Assembly (NCBI GenBank): GCA_902478605.1
Contig: CABSLQ010000005.1
Location: forward strand, 1-64,000
Length of the DNA stretch: 64,000 nt
Origin: an uncultured Oscillospiraceae bacterium
GTDB taxonomy: Bacteria > Bacillota > Clostridia > Oscillospirales > Acutalibacteraceae
Direction of reading: 5' to 3'
Shown: piece by piece, positions 53,969-61,874 of the stretch
Position numbering within the stretch: the first letter of the stretch is position 1
Layout of the letters: every line of letters begins with the position of its first letter
Program-made: the position numbers and the translations under genes
Notes under the pieces: model-generated
What the model saw: the letters and a program-made list of their open reading frames with translations, nothing else
Database searches by the model: none
What the model was told of the DNA's origin: nothing

Positions 53969-54009
53969 GCGCAACGGTATGGTGTGATTTCACGTTACCG
54001 AAATTGCGC
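53969..54009 (+). promoter_or_regulatory. Structured leader element before lysA
   Basis: GCGCAA (53969-53974) pairs with TTGCGC (54004-54009), and next to it CGGTA (53975-53979) with TACCG (53996-54000), closing a small inner loop. It lies 40 bases before lysA. It is far too short for the known lysine riboswitch and lacks a T-box sequence. Confidence 0.45.
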
Positions 54010-54047
54010 GGTTCTCCGATCCCTGCCAGAAAGGAATGTGTAATACT

Positions 54048-55346
54048 ATGTTTGTTTCCGATTGCCTGTCCGTCAACGAGGCGGGACACTTGACCATCGG
54101 CGGCTGCGATACGCTGGAGTTAGCCAAGACCTATGGCACGCCGCTGTATGTCATGGACGAGACCACCATCCGCCAGGCGCTGCGCAGTTATAAACAATCC
54201 TTGGATGAGAATTATGAAAACGGCGGAATTGCAGCATTTGCCAGCAAGGCCTGCTGCTTTAAGGAGCTCTACCGCCTTGTCATGGAAGAAGGCTGCGGCG
54301 CGGACGTGGTGTCCGGCGGCGAGCTTTACACCGCGATGCAGGCCGGGTTCCCGGCAGACAAGCTGTATTTCCACGGCAATAACAAGTCCGATGCGGAACT
54401 GCGCATGGCGCTGGATTACGGCGTGGGCCGTATTGTGGCGGATAATGCGCACGAACTGCGTCGGTTGTCCGCCATTGCCGGAGAAACGGGCAAAACGGCC
54501 CATGTTCTGCTGCGCGTGACGCCCGGTATTGACGCGCACACCCACGCCTTTATTCGGACAGGGCAGATTGACTCCAAATTCGGTTTCACCCTGGAAACGG
54601 GTGAGGCGCTTGCCGCCGTACAGGAAGCATTGCGCTTGCCGCATCTGGAACTGAAAGGCATTCACTGCCATATTGGTTCGCAGATTTTCGATGAGCAGCC
54701 CTTTATTCATGCAGCCGAGGTGATTCTCGAGTTTCTGGCCGCGATTCGAAAAGAGACGGGGGTTACCCTGACCGAAATGAACCTAGGCGGCGGCTTCGGC
54801 ATTTCGTACACACAGGCCGATCATCCCAAGGGCCTCGGAGAATATATGCGTCTGGTCGCAAGCGCGGCCAGAGAAAAGGCGGCACAGCTGGATTTCCCCA
54901 TGCCCTATATCATTATCGAGCCGGGACGCTCAGTGGTAGGGCCCGCCGGCATAACGCTGTATACGGTGGGCGCTGTCAAGCATATTCCGGGCGTGCGGGA
55001 TTATGTCAGCATCGACGGCGGCATGACGGATAATCCGCGCTATGCTCTTTATCAGGCGGAGTATACCGCCGTGGTGGCCAACCGGGCTGGTGAACCTGCC
55101 ACCGAGCGGATGACCATTGCGGGCCGCTGCTGCGAGAGCGGCGATCTGATTCAGGAAAACACACCGCTGCAGCGGTGTGACAGCGGCGATATTCTTGCGG
55201 TGCTGGCTACCGGCGCGTATAACTACGCCATGTCCTCCAACTACAACCGATTGCCCCGACCGGCCGTGGTCATGGTCAAAGAGGGCACGTCCCGCGTGGT
55301 TGTCAAGGCGGAAACCTATGCGGACTTGATGCGCAACGATATGTAA
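54048..55346 (+). CDS. lysA: Diaminopimelate decarboxylase
   Basis: 432 residues. The PLP lysine is in FASKACCFKEL, with the usual alanine-racemase-like barrel, HCHIGSQ, GGGFGISY, EPGRSVVGPAG and the CCESGD motif. It makes lysine from meso-diaminopimelate. ATG 54048 fits the family start better than an in-frame GTG four codons earlier. Confidence 0.94.
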   Translation: MFVSDCLSVNEAGHLTIGGCDTLELAKTYGTPLYVMDETTIRQALRSYKQSLDENYENGGIAAFASKACCFKELYRLVMEEGCGADVVSGGELYTAMQAGFPADKLYFHGNNKSDAELRMALDYGVGRIVADNAHELRRLSAIAGETGKTAHVLLRVTPGIDAHTHAFIRTGQIDSKFGFTLETGEALAAVQEALRLPHLELKGIHCHIGSQIFDEQPFIHAAEVILEFLAAIRKETGVTLTEMNLGGGFGISYTQADHPKGLGEYMRLVASAAREKAAQLDFPMPYIIIEPGRSVVGPAGITLYTVGAVKHIPGVRDYVSIDGGMTDNPRYALYQAEYTAVVANRAGEPATERMTIAGRCCESGDLIQENTPLQRCDSGDILAVLATGAYNYAMSSNYNRLPRPAVVMVKEGTSRVVVKAETYADLMRNDM

Positions 55347-55360
55347 ATAGGTACTATCAA

Positions 55361-55395
55361 AAAATCCCTGTCAGAGAGATCTGACAGGGATTTTT
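55361..55395 (+). terminator. Rho-independent terminator after lysA
   Basis: AAATCCCTGTCAG pairs perfectly with CTGACAGGGATTT around AGAGAT, followed by T-run. The A-rich left side also permits use from the other strand. The next 190 bases up to the XRE gene contain A/T-rich sequence with no gene seen. Confidence 0.92.
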
Positions 55396-55581
55396 GTGCT
55401 TTGCAGGGCAGATTTAGCAGGTGAATTGGTTATAAATTTGATTTTTGGCGAAATAGCGTCGTCATTTTTTGGCTCTGCACTATCTTTATATATAGAGAAA
55501 GGGGTTCAGGAATATTAGAAATCGGCTGAAAGAGGTGGCAAGGCATGATAAAACGGAAATCCACTCGTCCATTCCCACGAA

Positions 55582-55914
55582 TTAAGAGGGATCCCTCTGC
55601 TTATGATTCCAGCGGACAAAGACTTTGCACTGCTCCATACAGATGCATTTCTGCTCTGCGGTTAGGGACCGGAATATGCGGAGCATATCGTCTTCCTGGT
55701 GATTGGCGGCCTGGCCGGTTTGATGGTCCAGCAGATAATCCACCGAAACGCGGAAATAATCTGCCAGCAATTTCAGTGTGGCAAAATCCGGTTCACTGGT
55801 ACCCTGCACATAGCCGCCTAATGTGGAAACCGGTATATGTAAATCGTGCGCCACCTGTTTTTGGGTCAGATTGTGTTCTTCTATAAGCGAGCGCAGTATT
55901 TCGCAAAAAATCAT
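55582..55914 (-). CDS. XRE-family transcriptional regulator
   Basis: 110 residues. A Cro/CI-type helix-turn-helix covers about 4-62 (LTQKQVAHDLHIPVSTLGGY, then FATLKLLADYFRVSVDYLL). A helical C-terminus of about 45 residues follows and may oligomerise. The third of three ATGs is favoured by GGGAG spacing. It is divergent from the collagen-like gene and likely controls it and itself. Confidence 0.87.
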   Translation of the reverse strand: MIFCEILRSLIEEHNLTQKQVAHDLHIPVSTLGGYVQGTSEPDFATLKLLADYFRVSVDYLLDHQTGQAANHQEDDMLRIFRSLTAEQKCICMEQCKVFVRWNHKQRDPS

Positions 55915-55959
55915 ATTTCTCATCTCCCTGCCCTTCATTTTAAAGGAGAGTATGAGAAT

Positions 55960-55990
55960 ATCGTTTAAAAAGCGAGTTAATCGTTTACAA
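55960..55990. promoter_or_regulatory. Direct repeats, candidate XRE operator
   Basis: ATCGTTTAAAA (55960-55970) and ATCGTTTACAA (55980-55990) are direct repeats exactly 20 bases apart, about two helix turns. They lie in the space between the XRE gene and the fibre gene. Confidence 0.4.
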
Positions 55991-56035
55991 AATTGGTTTT
56001 ATGATGAAAATAATGAATTATCTGGGGGTAATGGA

Positions 56036-59000
56036 ATGGAACAGCAAAATGTACGAAACGGAAAACGCGTGTTTTTAAGGGTGCTCGGCATTGTGATGGC
56101 GATTCTGCTGATGGTCGGCATTTCGTTCGGGGCTGCCATAGTGGTGCACAGAAGCGGAGGCGATGTGCCGGCAGGCACGACTGTTGCCAACGGGCTGTCT
56201 GCCTATGAGCTGGCCGTTCAGTACGGCTACGAGGGGACGGTGCAGGAATGGCTCTCCTCTCTTTCGGGCAAGTCGGCGTATGACATTGCCAAAGAAAACG
56301 GCTACTCCGGCACCGAGCAGGAGTGGGCCGCTTCGCTTGAGGCTGCCGTCAATCAGGATAGTGCCGGTATTAAAACGGCCGCCTTTTCCGAAAAGGGCGA
56401 GCTGCTGCTGACCCTGTCAGACGACCGTGTGATCAATCTCGGCAAGGCTGTCGGTGCGGACGGTCAAGACGGGACCGACGGCAAGGATGGTGCCGACGGG
56501 CAGGACGGGGCGAAAGGGGATAAGGGCGATCCCGGCGAAAAAGGCGAACCCGGTGCAGCGGGTGCAACCGGTGAGAAGGGCGAAGACGGTGTCGGGGTCA
56601 GCGCCGCGTATATCAACGCCGACGGACAGCTTGTGCTGCGCTTTTCAAATGGAAACAGCGTCAATCTGGATAAGGTCGTGGGCAGCAAGGGCGCGGACGG
56701 CGTCGGGGTTTCGGATTCCGTGATCAATGAAAACGGCGAGCTTGTGCTGACCTATTCCAACGGGCAGACGGCCAATCTTGGCAGTGTCATCGGTGCGCAG
56801 GGTGAAAAGGGCGAAAAAGGCGATACCGGCGCAACGGGCGCGGACGGTCAAAAAGGCGAAGACGGCAAGAATGGCGTCAGCATTATCTCTTCTGCAGTGA
56901 ATGCCGCCGGGGAACTGGTACTGACCTACTCCGACGAGACGACGCAAAACGTGGGTAAGGTTGTCGGCGCCGACGGCGCAAAGGGCGAAAAAGGGGATAC
57001 CGGCGCGACGGGTGAGAATGGTATCGGCGTGACCAATGCCGAAATCACCTCGACGGGCGAACTGGTATTGACGTATTCCAACGGGCAGCGTTCGAACCTC
57101 GGCAATGTTATCGGGGCGAAGGGCGACAAGGGAGACACTGGTGCACAGGGCGAAAAAGGCGAAAAGGGTGATACCGGCGCAGCTGGTGCCACCGGTGCGG
57201 CAGGCAAAGACGGCGTCAGCGTCGTGAAATCCGAGCTCAACCAAAAGGGTGAGCTGGTGCTCACCTATTCGGACGACCGGATCGAGAACCTCGGCGTTGT
57301 CGTCGGCGCACAGGGTGAAAAAGGCGATACCGGCGCGGCCGGTGAGGCAGGTAAAGATGGCGTCGGTATTCAGAATATTACCATCACCGCGGACAACGAG
57401 CTGGAGATTTTCCTTACCAGTGGTGCGAAGCTGAATCTGGGCAACATCAAGGGCGCGGACGGTGCAAAGGGCGAGGACGGTAAGGACGGTATCAGCATCT
57501 CCGAAACGTCGATCAACGAAGCCGGTGAGCTGGTACTCACCTACTCGAACGGCGACAGCGTCAATCTCGGTAAGGTGGTCGGTGAGGACGGCCGGGACGG
57601 CGCGAAAGGTGAACAGGGCGAAAAGGGTGAAACCGGAGAAGCCGGCGCCGACGGTGAAGACGGTATCGGCGTCACAAGTACGGAAATTAACGAGTCCGGC
57701 GAGCTGGTTATCACCTACTCGGACGGCAATAGCGTAAATCTTGGCATTATTGTCGGCAGGGACGGAGAAAAGGGCGACAAAGGTGATAAAGGCGAGCAAG
57801 GTGAACAGGGCATTCAAGGCGAAAAGGGTGATAAAGGCGATACCGGTGCGGCTGGAGCTGACGGCGAAGACGGGGTCGGCGTCACCAAGACAGAGATCAA
57901 TGCAGAAGGCAAGCTGGTTGTCTATTACTCGGACGGAAGCTCTGACACCCTCGGCGTGGTCGTAGGTGAAGACGGCGCGAAAGGCGAACAGGGAGAAAAA
58001 GGCGACACGGGCGCAGCCGGTGCGGCCGGCAAGGATGGCATTGGCGTAACCAAGACAGAGATCAACGAAGCCGGCGAGCTGGTTATCACCTACTCAAACG
58101 GCGACTCTGAAAATCTTGGCGTGGTGGTTGGCAAAGATGGCCAGGACGGCGCACAGGGCGAAAAGGGCGACAAAGGCGACACCGGTGCAACGGGTTTGCA
58201 GGGTGAAAAAGGTGAAGACGGCGAAGATGGTGCCGATGGCATTGGCATTTCCAAGGCCGAAATCAATGACGACGGTGAACTGGTATTGACTTTCTCCAAT
58301 TCTGACAGCATCAATCTCGGCCGCATTGTCGGGCAGGATGGAGCCGCCGGAGCACAAGGTGAAAAAGGCGATAAAGGCGACACCGGCGCAACGGGCGCAC
58401 AGGGTGAAAAAGGTGAAAAGGGAGACAAAGGCGAACAGGGCGTCGGCATTGCGAACGTCACCATCACCGACGAAGGCGCGCTGAACGTGGAGCTTACCAG
58501 CGGTACGGTGCTGAATCTTGGTAATATCAAGGGAAGCGATGGCCTGGGCATCACCAAGTCCGAGATCAATGCATCCGGCCATCTGGTGCTGACCTACACC
58601 ACCGGCGAGACGGCCGATCTCGGCATGGTCGTGGGAGCAACCGGTGTGCAGGGCGAAAAAGGGGATACCGGCGTGGGCATTAAGACGGTAACCCTGTCGG
58701 CTTCTGGCGAACTGAGCGTAACGCTGACGGACAATTCCGTGTTTAATTTGGGCAATGTCAAAGGCCCCAAAGGCGACAAGGGGGATAAAGGCGATACCGG
58801 CGCCACCGGCGCACAAGGCCCGCAGGGCATCCAAGGCGAACAGGGTGAACAGGGAATACAGGGCCCGCAGGGGCAAACCGGCGCCACCGGCCCACAGGGT
58901 GAGAAAGGTAAAAAAGGCGATAAGGGCGATACCGGAGCGGCCGGCCGCGGGATCGACCATATGGAAATTATCGACGGCGAGCTGTGGGTAACGTATACGG

Positions 59001-59629
59001 ACAATCCTACTCCCGTTAATCTTGGAAGTGTAGGAGGAAACGCGGAACAGACTGTTGGCGACTTTATCTATGTGCTTCTTGATGACGGTACATATGGTAT
59101 CAAGGCATCACCAACCTTTGCTCTTGAACAGGTTACGATCCCCGCAAGCTATAACGAGATTCCCGTAACGCAAATTATGGAAAATGGATTTGAAGATCGC
59201 TCTACAATCACGGAATTGCTTTTGCCGGATTCTCTAACTAAGATAGGCAGATATGCCTTTGCCAACTGCTCTAAGTTGACAGCGGTCACCATCCCCTCTT
59301 CTGTCAACTTTATTGGTGCATATGCATTTTGTAATGCGGGACTAATAAGTGCAACCCTTGATACAACAACTCCATGGATCGGCGGCGATAGCAATGCGCT
59401 GGGGTATATGGTTTTTAGTTATACCTATTATGGATCTGGATATTCTTCAGACAATAGAGCTAGCAATAGTTATAGATTACTAAATTTAGCAGATACCACA
59501 GTTGCCGCTAATGCATTGACTAAATCTATGAACTTGTACTATAGTTCAGAATATTTTACCAGCTCTAAAAATACATACTATAATTATGCTGACTATTATT
59601 GGTATGCACAAGATTGGACACATTATTAA
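56036..59629 (+). CDS. Giant collagen-like fibre protein with alternating beta modules and LRR cap
   Basis: 1,197 residues. One membrane helix (about 14-38) anchors the protein, and no clear signal-peptidase site follows. Two copies of a 24-residue SAYELAVQYGYEGTVQEW-type repeat (55-102) come next. From about 110 to 1000, about sixteen beta-type modules of roughly 30 residues (pattern: I-N-x-x-G-E-L-V-L-T-Y-S-N-G, then N-L-G-x-V-V-G) alternate with collagen Gly-X-Y segments of 5 to 70 residues rich in GEKGDTG. A BspA-type LRR domain (about 1005-1110) and a Tyr-rich tail follow. It should form a trimeric stalk outside the cell. An alternative ATG at 55952 with AAAGGAGAG would add 28 residues. 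Confidence 0.9.
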   Translation: MEQQNVRNGKRVFLRVLGIVMAILLMVGISFGAAIVVHRSGGDVPAGTTVANGLSAYELAVQYGYEGTVQEWLSSLSGKSAYDIAKENGYSGTEQEWAASLEAAVNQDSAGIKTAAFSEKGELLLTLSDDRVINLGKAVGADGQDGTDGKDGADGQDGAKGDKGDPGEKGEPGAAGATGEKGEDGVGVSAAYINADGQLVLRFSNGNSVNLDKVVGSKGADGVGVSDSVINENGELVLTYSNGQTANLGSVIGAQGEKGEKGDTGATGADGQKGEDGKNGVSIISSAVNAAGELVLTYSDETTQNVGKVVGADGAKGEKGDTGATGENGIGVTNAEITSTGELVLTYSNGQRSNLGNVIGAKGDKGDTGAQGEKGEKGDTGAAGATGAAGKDGVSVVKSELNQKGELVLTYSDDRIENLGVVVGAQGEKGDTGAAGEAGKDGVGIQNITITADNELEIFLTSGAKLNLGNIKGADGAKGEDGKDGISISETSINEAGELVLTYSNGDSVNLGKVVGEDGRDGAKGEQGEKGETGEAGADGEDGIGVTSTEINESGELVITYSDGNSVNLGIIVGRDGEKGDKGDKGEQGEQGIQGEKGDKGDTGAAGADGEDGVGVTKTEINAEGKLVVYYSDGSSDTLGVVVGEDGAKGEQGEKGDTGAAGAAGKDGIGVTKTEINEAGELVITYSNGDSENLGVVVGKDGQDGAQGEKGDKGDTGATGLQGEKGEDGEDGADGIGISKAEINDDGELVLTFSNSDSINLGRIVGQDGAAGAQGEKGDKGDTGATGAQGEKGEKGDKGEQGVGIANVTITDEGALNVELTSGTVLNLGNIKGSDGLGITKSEINASGHLVLTYTTGETADLGMVVGATGVQGEKGDTGVGIKTVTLSASGELSVTLTDNSVFNLGNVKGPKGDKGDKGDTGATGAQGPQGIQGEQGEQGIQGPQGQTGATGPQGEKGKKGDKGDTGAAGRGIDHMEIIDGELWVTYTDNPTPVNLGSVGGNAEQTVGDFIYVLLDDGTYGIKASPTFALEQVTIPASYNEIPVTQIMENGFEDRSTITELLLPDSLTKIGRYAFANCSKLTAVTIPSSVNFIGAYAFCNAGLISATLDTTTPWIGGDSNALGYMVFSYTYYGSGYSSDNRASNSYRLLNLADTTVAANALTKSMNLYYSSEYFTSSKNTYYNYADYYWYAQDWTHY
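56450..58960 (+). repeat. Collagen/beta-module coding repeat region
   Basis: About 2.5 kb of imperfect repeats made from GGCGAAAAAGGCGATACCGG-like collagen blocks and conserved GAGCTGGT...ACCTACTC...AACGGC module blocks. Repeats vary in length and sequence, so this is protein-level modularity, not a simple DNA satellite. Confidence 0.85.
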
Positions 59630-59654
59630 TGGAAGTGGAAAGGGGAGCAATTTC

Positions 59655-60488
59655 ATGAATCAATTGACTTTAGAAATTATAAAACTCAGTGATAACCAAG
59701 ACTCCTTTGGTAATCAGCTCCTCTATGATATGTGTACCGATAACGAAGATCACCCCTGGGGTGACGCTGCCAGGCTGGCGGACAAAATCTGGCTGATTGG
59801 GAGGTCGTATGCTGCCTCACCGGAGCGGCGGTATCGCGGAAAAAAGGAGGTGAAGGCTCCGAAGCAGGAGAATCCCGGCGATGGGACAGGCTTGTACTTT
59901 GCTGAGGTGGCAGTCAGCTTGTGCGACGATTCCCGTTATTCCAGGCTCGTGAAGATGCTGAAGCTGTTGGAGCGGCCGTATTGCTTTGACAGTGGTGCGG
60001 AGGATATCGACCAGTTACAGATTGGCATCGCCTGTGTTTCGCTTTTCAATGCGATGATCAAGGCGGCTTCGGAAAAATTTGACGAACGGCATAATCCGGG
60101 AATCATTGGACGGGTCATTTACAAAAATCAAATATCCTTTTGTAGCAAGTTTCTGCATTTTCATGCCCCACAAGCTATTTTTATCATCGATCATTTCACT
60201 TTGGCGGGCGGTACCTATTTATGTTCGCCGCAATGCCGGACGAACGCTGTCTTGGGACCCGACAGCCTCCCGATCGATAAGGATACCCGGGCACAGATTG
60301 CACGGATGGCAAAAAATGTGGTTTTGGATGAAAAAGAGAGACTGCCGGACGAGATAAAATACTATAAAAAGCACTGCCTCCATGCCTATACGATGGGGTG
60401 CTTTCTGCAAACCGTGCTTTCTGCGGATCCCCTTAGTTCCTATCCCCGCATGATCGATACGATTTTCCAAAACGTGAAGCTCACGTAA
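59655..60488 (+). CDS. Protein of unknown function downstream of the fibre gene
   Basis: 277 residues, soluble, no signal peptide. I do not recognise a named family. Two conspicuous conserved-looking patches are visible: WGDAARLADKIWLIGRSYAA followed by SPERR (about 35-60) and FCSKFLHFHAPQAIFIIDHF (about 160-180). The middle contains an all-helical stretch. It starts 25 bases after the fibre gene behind GAAAGGGGAG, so it probably shares its transcript. Codon use is less G/C-rich than the core. A regulatory, processing or defence role are all possible; none is supported directly. Confidence 0.75.
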   Translation: MNQLTLEIIKLSDNQDSFGNQLLYDMCTDNEDHPWGDAARLADKIWLIGRSYAASPERRYRGKKEVKAPKQENPGDGTGLYFAEVAVSLCDDSRYSRLVKMLKLLERPYCFDSGAEDIDQLQIGIACVSLFNAMIKAASEKFDERHNPGIIGRVIYKNQISFCSKFLHFHAPQAIFIIDHFTLAGGTYLCSPQCRTNAVLGPDSLPIDKDTRAQIARMAKNVVLDEKERLPDEIKYYKKHCLHAYTMGCFLQTVLSADPLSSYPRMIDTIFQNVKLT

Positions 60489-60501
60489 GGTACATAAAGC
60501 A

Positions 60502-60533
60502 AAAGCCGGCGCCGTAAAGGTGCCGGCCTTTGC
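60502..60533. terminator. Bidirectional terminator between the unknown gene and cotJC
   Basis: GCCGGCGCC pairs with GGTGCCGGC around GTAAA. T-rich sequence follows on the plus side (CTTTGCT) and on the minus side (TTTTGCTTT). Two genes converge here. Confidence 0.82.
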
Positions 60534-60557
60534 TCTGCTGTTTTAAGAAGTATACGG

Positions 60558-61232
60558 TCAGCGGCGGGCGTTTCCGCAGCCATTGCTGCAGCCGCAGCCG
60601 CCGGGCTTGAGACTGCCGCCTTGGTTTTTGCCGCAGCCTTTATCAAAGCTCGGGTTGCAGGCGTAGAAGTTTTTGCTGTTGAGGTTGTCGGTGGCGATGC
60701 GCAGGCCTTCGCCGAAACGCTGATAATGGACGATTTCGCGTTCACGCAGGAATTTGAGCGGATCGCGGATATCGGGATCATCGATGAGACGAAGCAGATT
60801 GTCGTAAGTGGTGCGCGCCTTCTGCTCAGCGGCCATATCTTCGTGCAGATCGGTGATGACGTCGCCTTTGCTGCCGATATACGAGGCCGTCCACGGCACG
60901 CCGGAAGCGGCGATGGGGTAGATGCCGGCCGTATGATCGACAAAATAGGTATCGAAGCCGGATTTAACGATCTCTTCGGGGGTCATTTCACGTGTCAGCT
61001 GGTGCACCATGGCCGCGATCATCTCAAAATGAGCAAGTTCCTCTGTACCGATGTCGGTCAGTATGCCTTTCAGCTCGGAATACGGCATGCTGAAACGCTG
61101 GCTCAGATATCGCATGGAAGCGCCAAGCTCACCGTCGGGGCCGCCATACTGGGTAATGATGATTTTGGCCAGCTTCGGATTGGGGTTTTTGATTTTGACC
61201 GGATACTGCAGTTTTTTCTCATATTGCCACAT
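60558..61232 (-). CDS. cotJC: CotJC, manganese-catalase-like spore coat protein
   Basis: 224 residues. MWQYEKKLQYPVKI at the start and the four-helix manganese catalase core follow, with ligand motifs ELGASMRYL, GTEELAHFEM, DMAAEQKARTTY and EREIVHYQRF. The last 30 residues are an extra glycine- and cysteine-rich tail with five Cys, longer than in the Bacillus protein. It belongs to the spore coat and may remove peroxide. It follows cotJB after three bases. Confidence 0.94.
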   Translation of the reverse strand: MWQYEKKLQYPVKIKNPNPKLAKIIITQYGGPDGELGASMRYLSQRFSMPYSELKGILTDIGTEELAHFEMIAAMVHQLTREMTPEEIVKSGFDTYFVDHTAGIYPIAASGVPWTASYIGSKGDVITDLHEDMAAEQKARTTYDNLLRLIDDPDIRDPLKFLREREIVHYQRFGEGLRIATDNLNSKNFYACNPSFDKGCGKNQGGSLKPGGCGCSNGCGNARR

Positions 61233-61235
61233 AAC

Positions 61236-61502
61236 TTAACCCTCCATTTGGATATCCCACGGCCAGGGATCGTCTGTCCATGTCCAGCGGTCGCCGTCCG
61301 GCACGTCATCGCGCGTTACCACATAAGGGCCGAACCGCATTTCGTATTCGCCAATGAGTTCCTGCCGCTGCTTCTTGTACATTTGACGCAGCTGCATGGC
61401 GCGGCGGTCAGCGGGGTGGGAGTCCAGATATGTCTGCAGGTCGAGCAGAGCGAAATCATAGGCATTGATGCGGCGGAGCATTTTGGTCTTATCATCAATC
61501 AC
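61236..61502 (-). CDS. cotJB: CotJB spore coat protein
   Basis: 88 residues. LRRINAYDFALLDLQTYLDSHP and the aromatic GDRWTWTDDPWPWD end are family marks. Needed with CotJA and CotJC for normal coat composition in Bacillus. Its start overlaps cotJA by 8 bases. Confidence 0.92.
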   Translation of the reverse strand: MIDDKTKMLRRINAYDFALLDLQTYLDSHPADRRAMQLRQMYKKQRQELIGEYEMRFGPYVVTRDDVPDGDRWTWTDDPWPWDIQMEG

Positions 61503-61692
61503 AGTGTCCGCCTCCTACCATCCAGGGTTTATCCAGTTCGGGAAACAGAGTCCCCTGCTGAAGAGCCACTTCCGGCTCATACACGTTTTCGAGTCGCTGC
61601 CACGGAACGTATGCCATAGCGACAACCTGACCGGGGCAGTCGTCCGGATAGGCGGGGGAGGGCCTATCCATGAATTCCTTCTCCAAGTCCAT
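61495..61692 (-). CDS. cotJA: CotJA spore coat associated protein
   Basis: 65 residues. VAMAYVPWQRLENVYEPE followed by A-L-Q-Q-G-T-L-F-P-E-L-D-K-P-W is the CotJA pattern. First gene of the cotJABC operon. GGAGAA precedes the ATG. Confidence 0.92.
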   Translation of the reverse strand: MDLEKEFMDRPSPAYPDDCPGQVVAMAYVPWQRLENVYEPEVALQQGTLFPELDKPWMVGGGHCD

Positions 61693-61719
61693 TTCTCCTT
61701 TTCATTGAGTATCGAACAG

Positions 61720-61746
61720 GTCATGCCTGTCTGCTAACAGCATATG
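61720..61746 (-). promoter_or_regulatory. Possible sigma-E-type promoter of cotJABC
   Basis: Minus strand: CATATG (61741-61746) and, 15 bases further, CATGACCT. They partly match the sigma-E pattern (A-T-A-T-T and C-A-T-A-C-A-x-T). In Bacillus the cotJ operon is sigma-E dependent, which raises the prior, but the match is imperfect. Confidence 0.3.
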
Positions 61747-61832
61747 GTCGTCCATCCTTTTTGGTGACAAGCCCGAACAAAAAAGGTGAAAAAAGTGACC
61801 AAAAGGGTATGGCGTTTGGAGAGAGAATGCGC

Positions 61833-61838
61833 TATAAT
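61833..61838 (+). promoter_or_regulatory. -10 element of the nagB promoter
   Basis: Perfect TATAAT 36 bases before nagB; no good -35 at standard spacing, so an activator may assist. Confidence 0.5.
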
Positions 61839-61874
61839 AATATACCGAAATCAAAACTTTGGAGGTTGAGGTTC

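Noticed and set aside
53940..54047. Lysine riboswitch before lysA
   Set aside because: Only about 100 bases are available and the conserved multi-helix core is missing.
55545..55886. Plus-strand open frame of 113 codons opposite the XRE gene, with a fair ribosome binding site
   Set aside because: Almost all of it is antisense to the XRE domain, and the product has no recognisable features.
56645..57817. Minus-strand open frames opposite the collagen region, and the idea that the region is a CRISPR or satellite array
   Set aside because: The repeats follow codon phase and vary in length, as expected from protein modules. There are no constant repeats with unique spacers.
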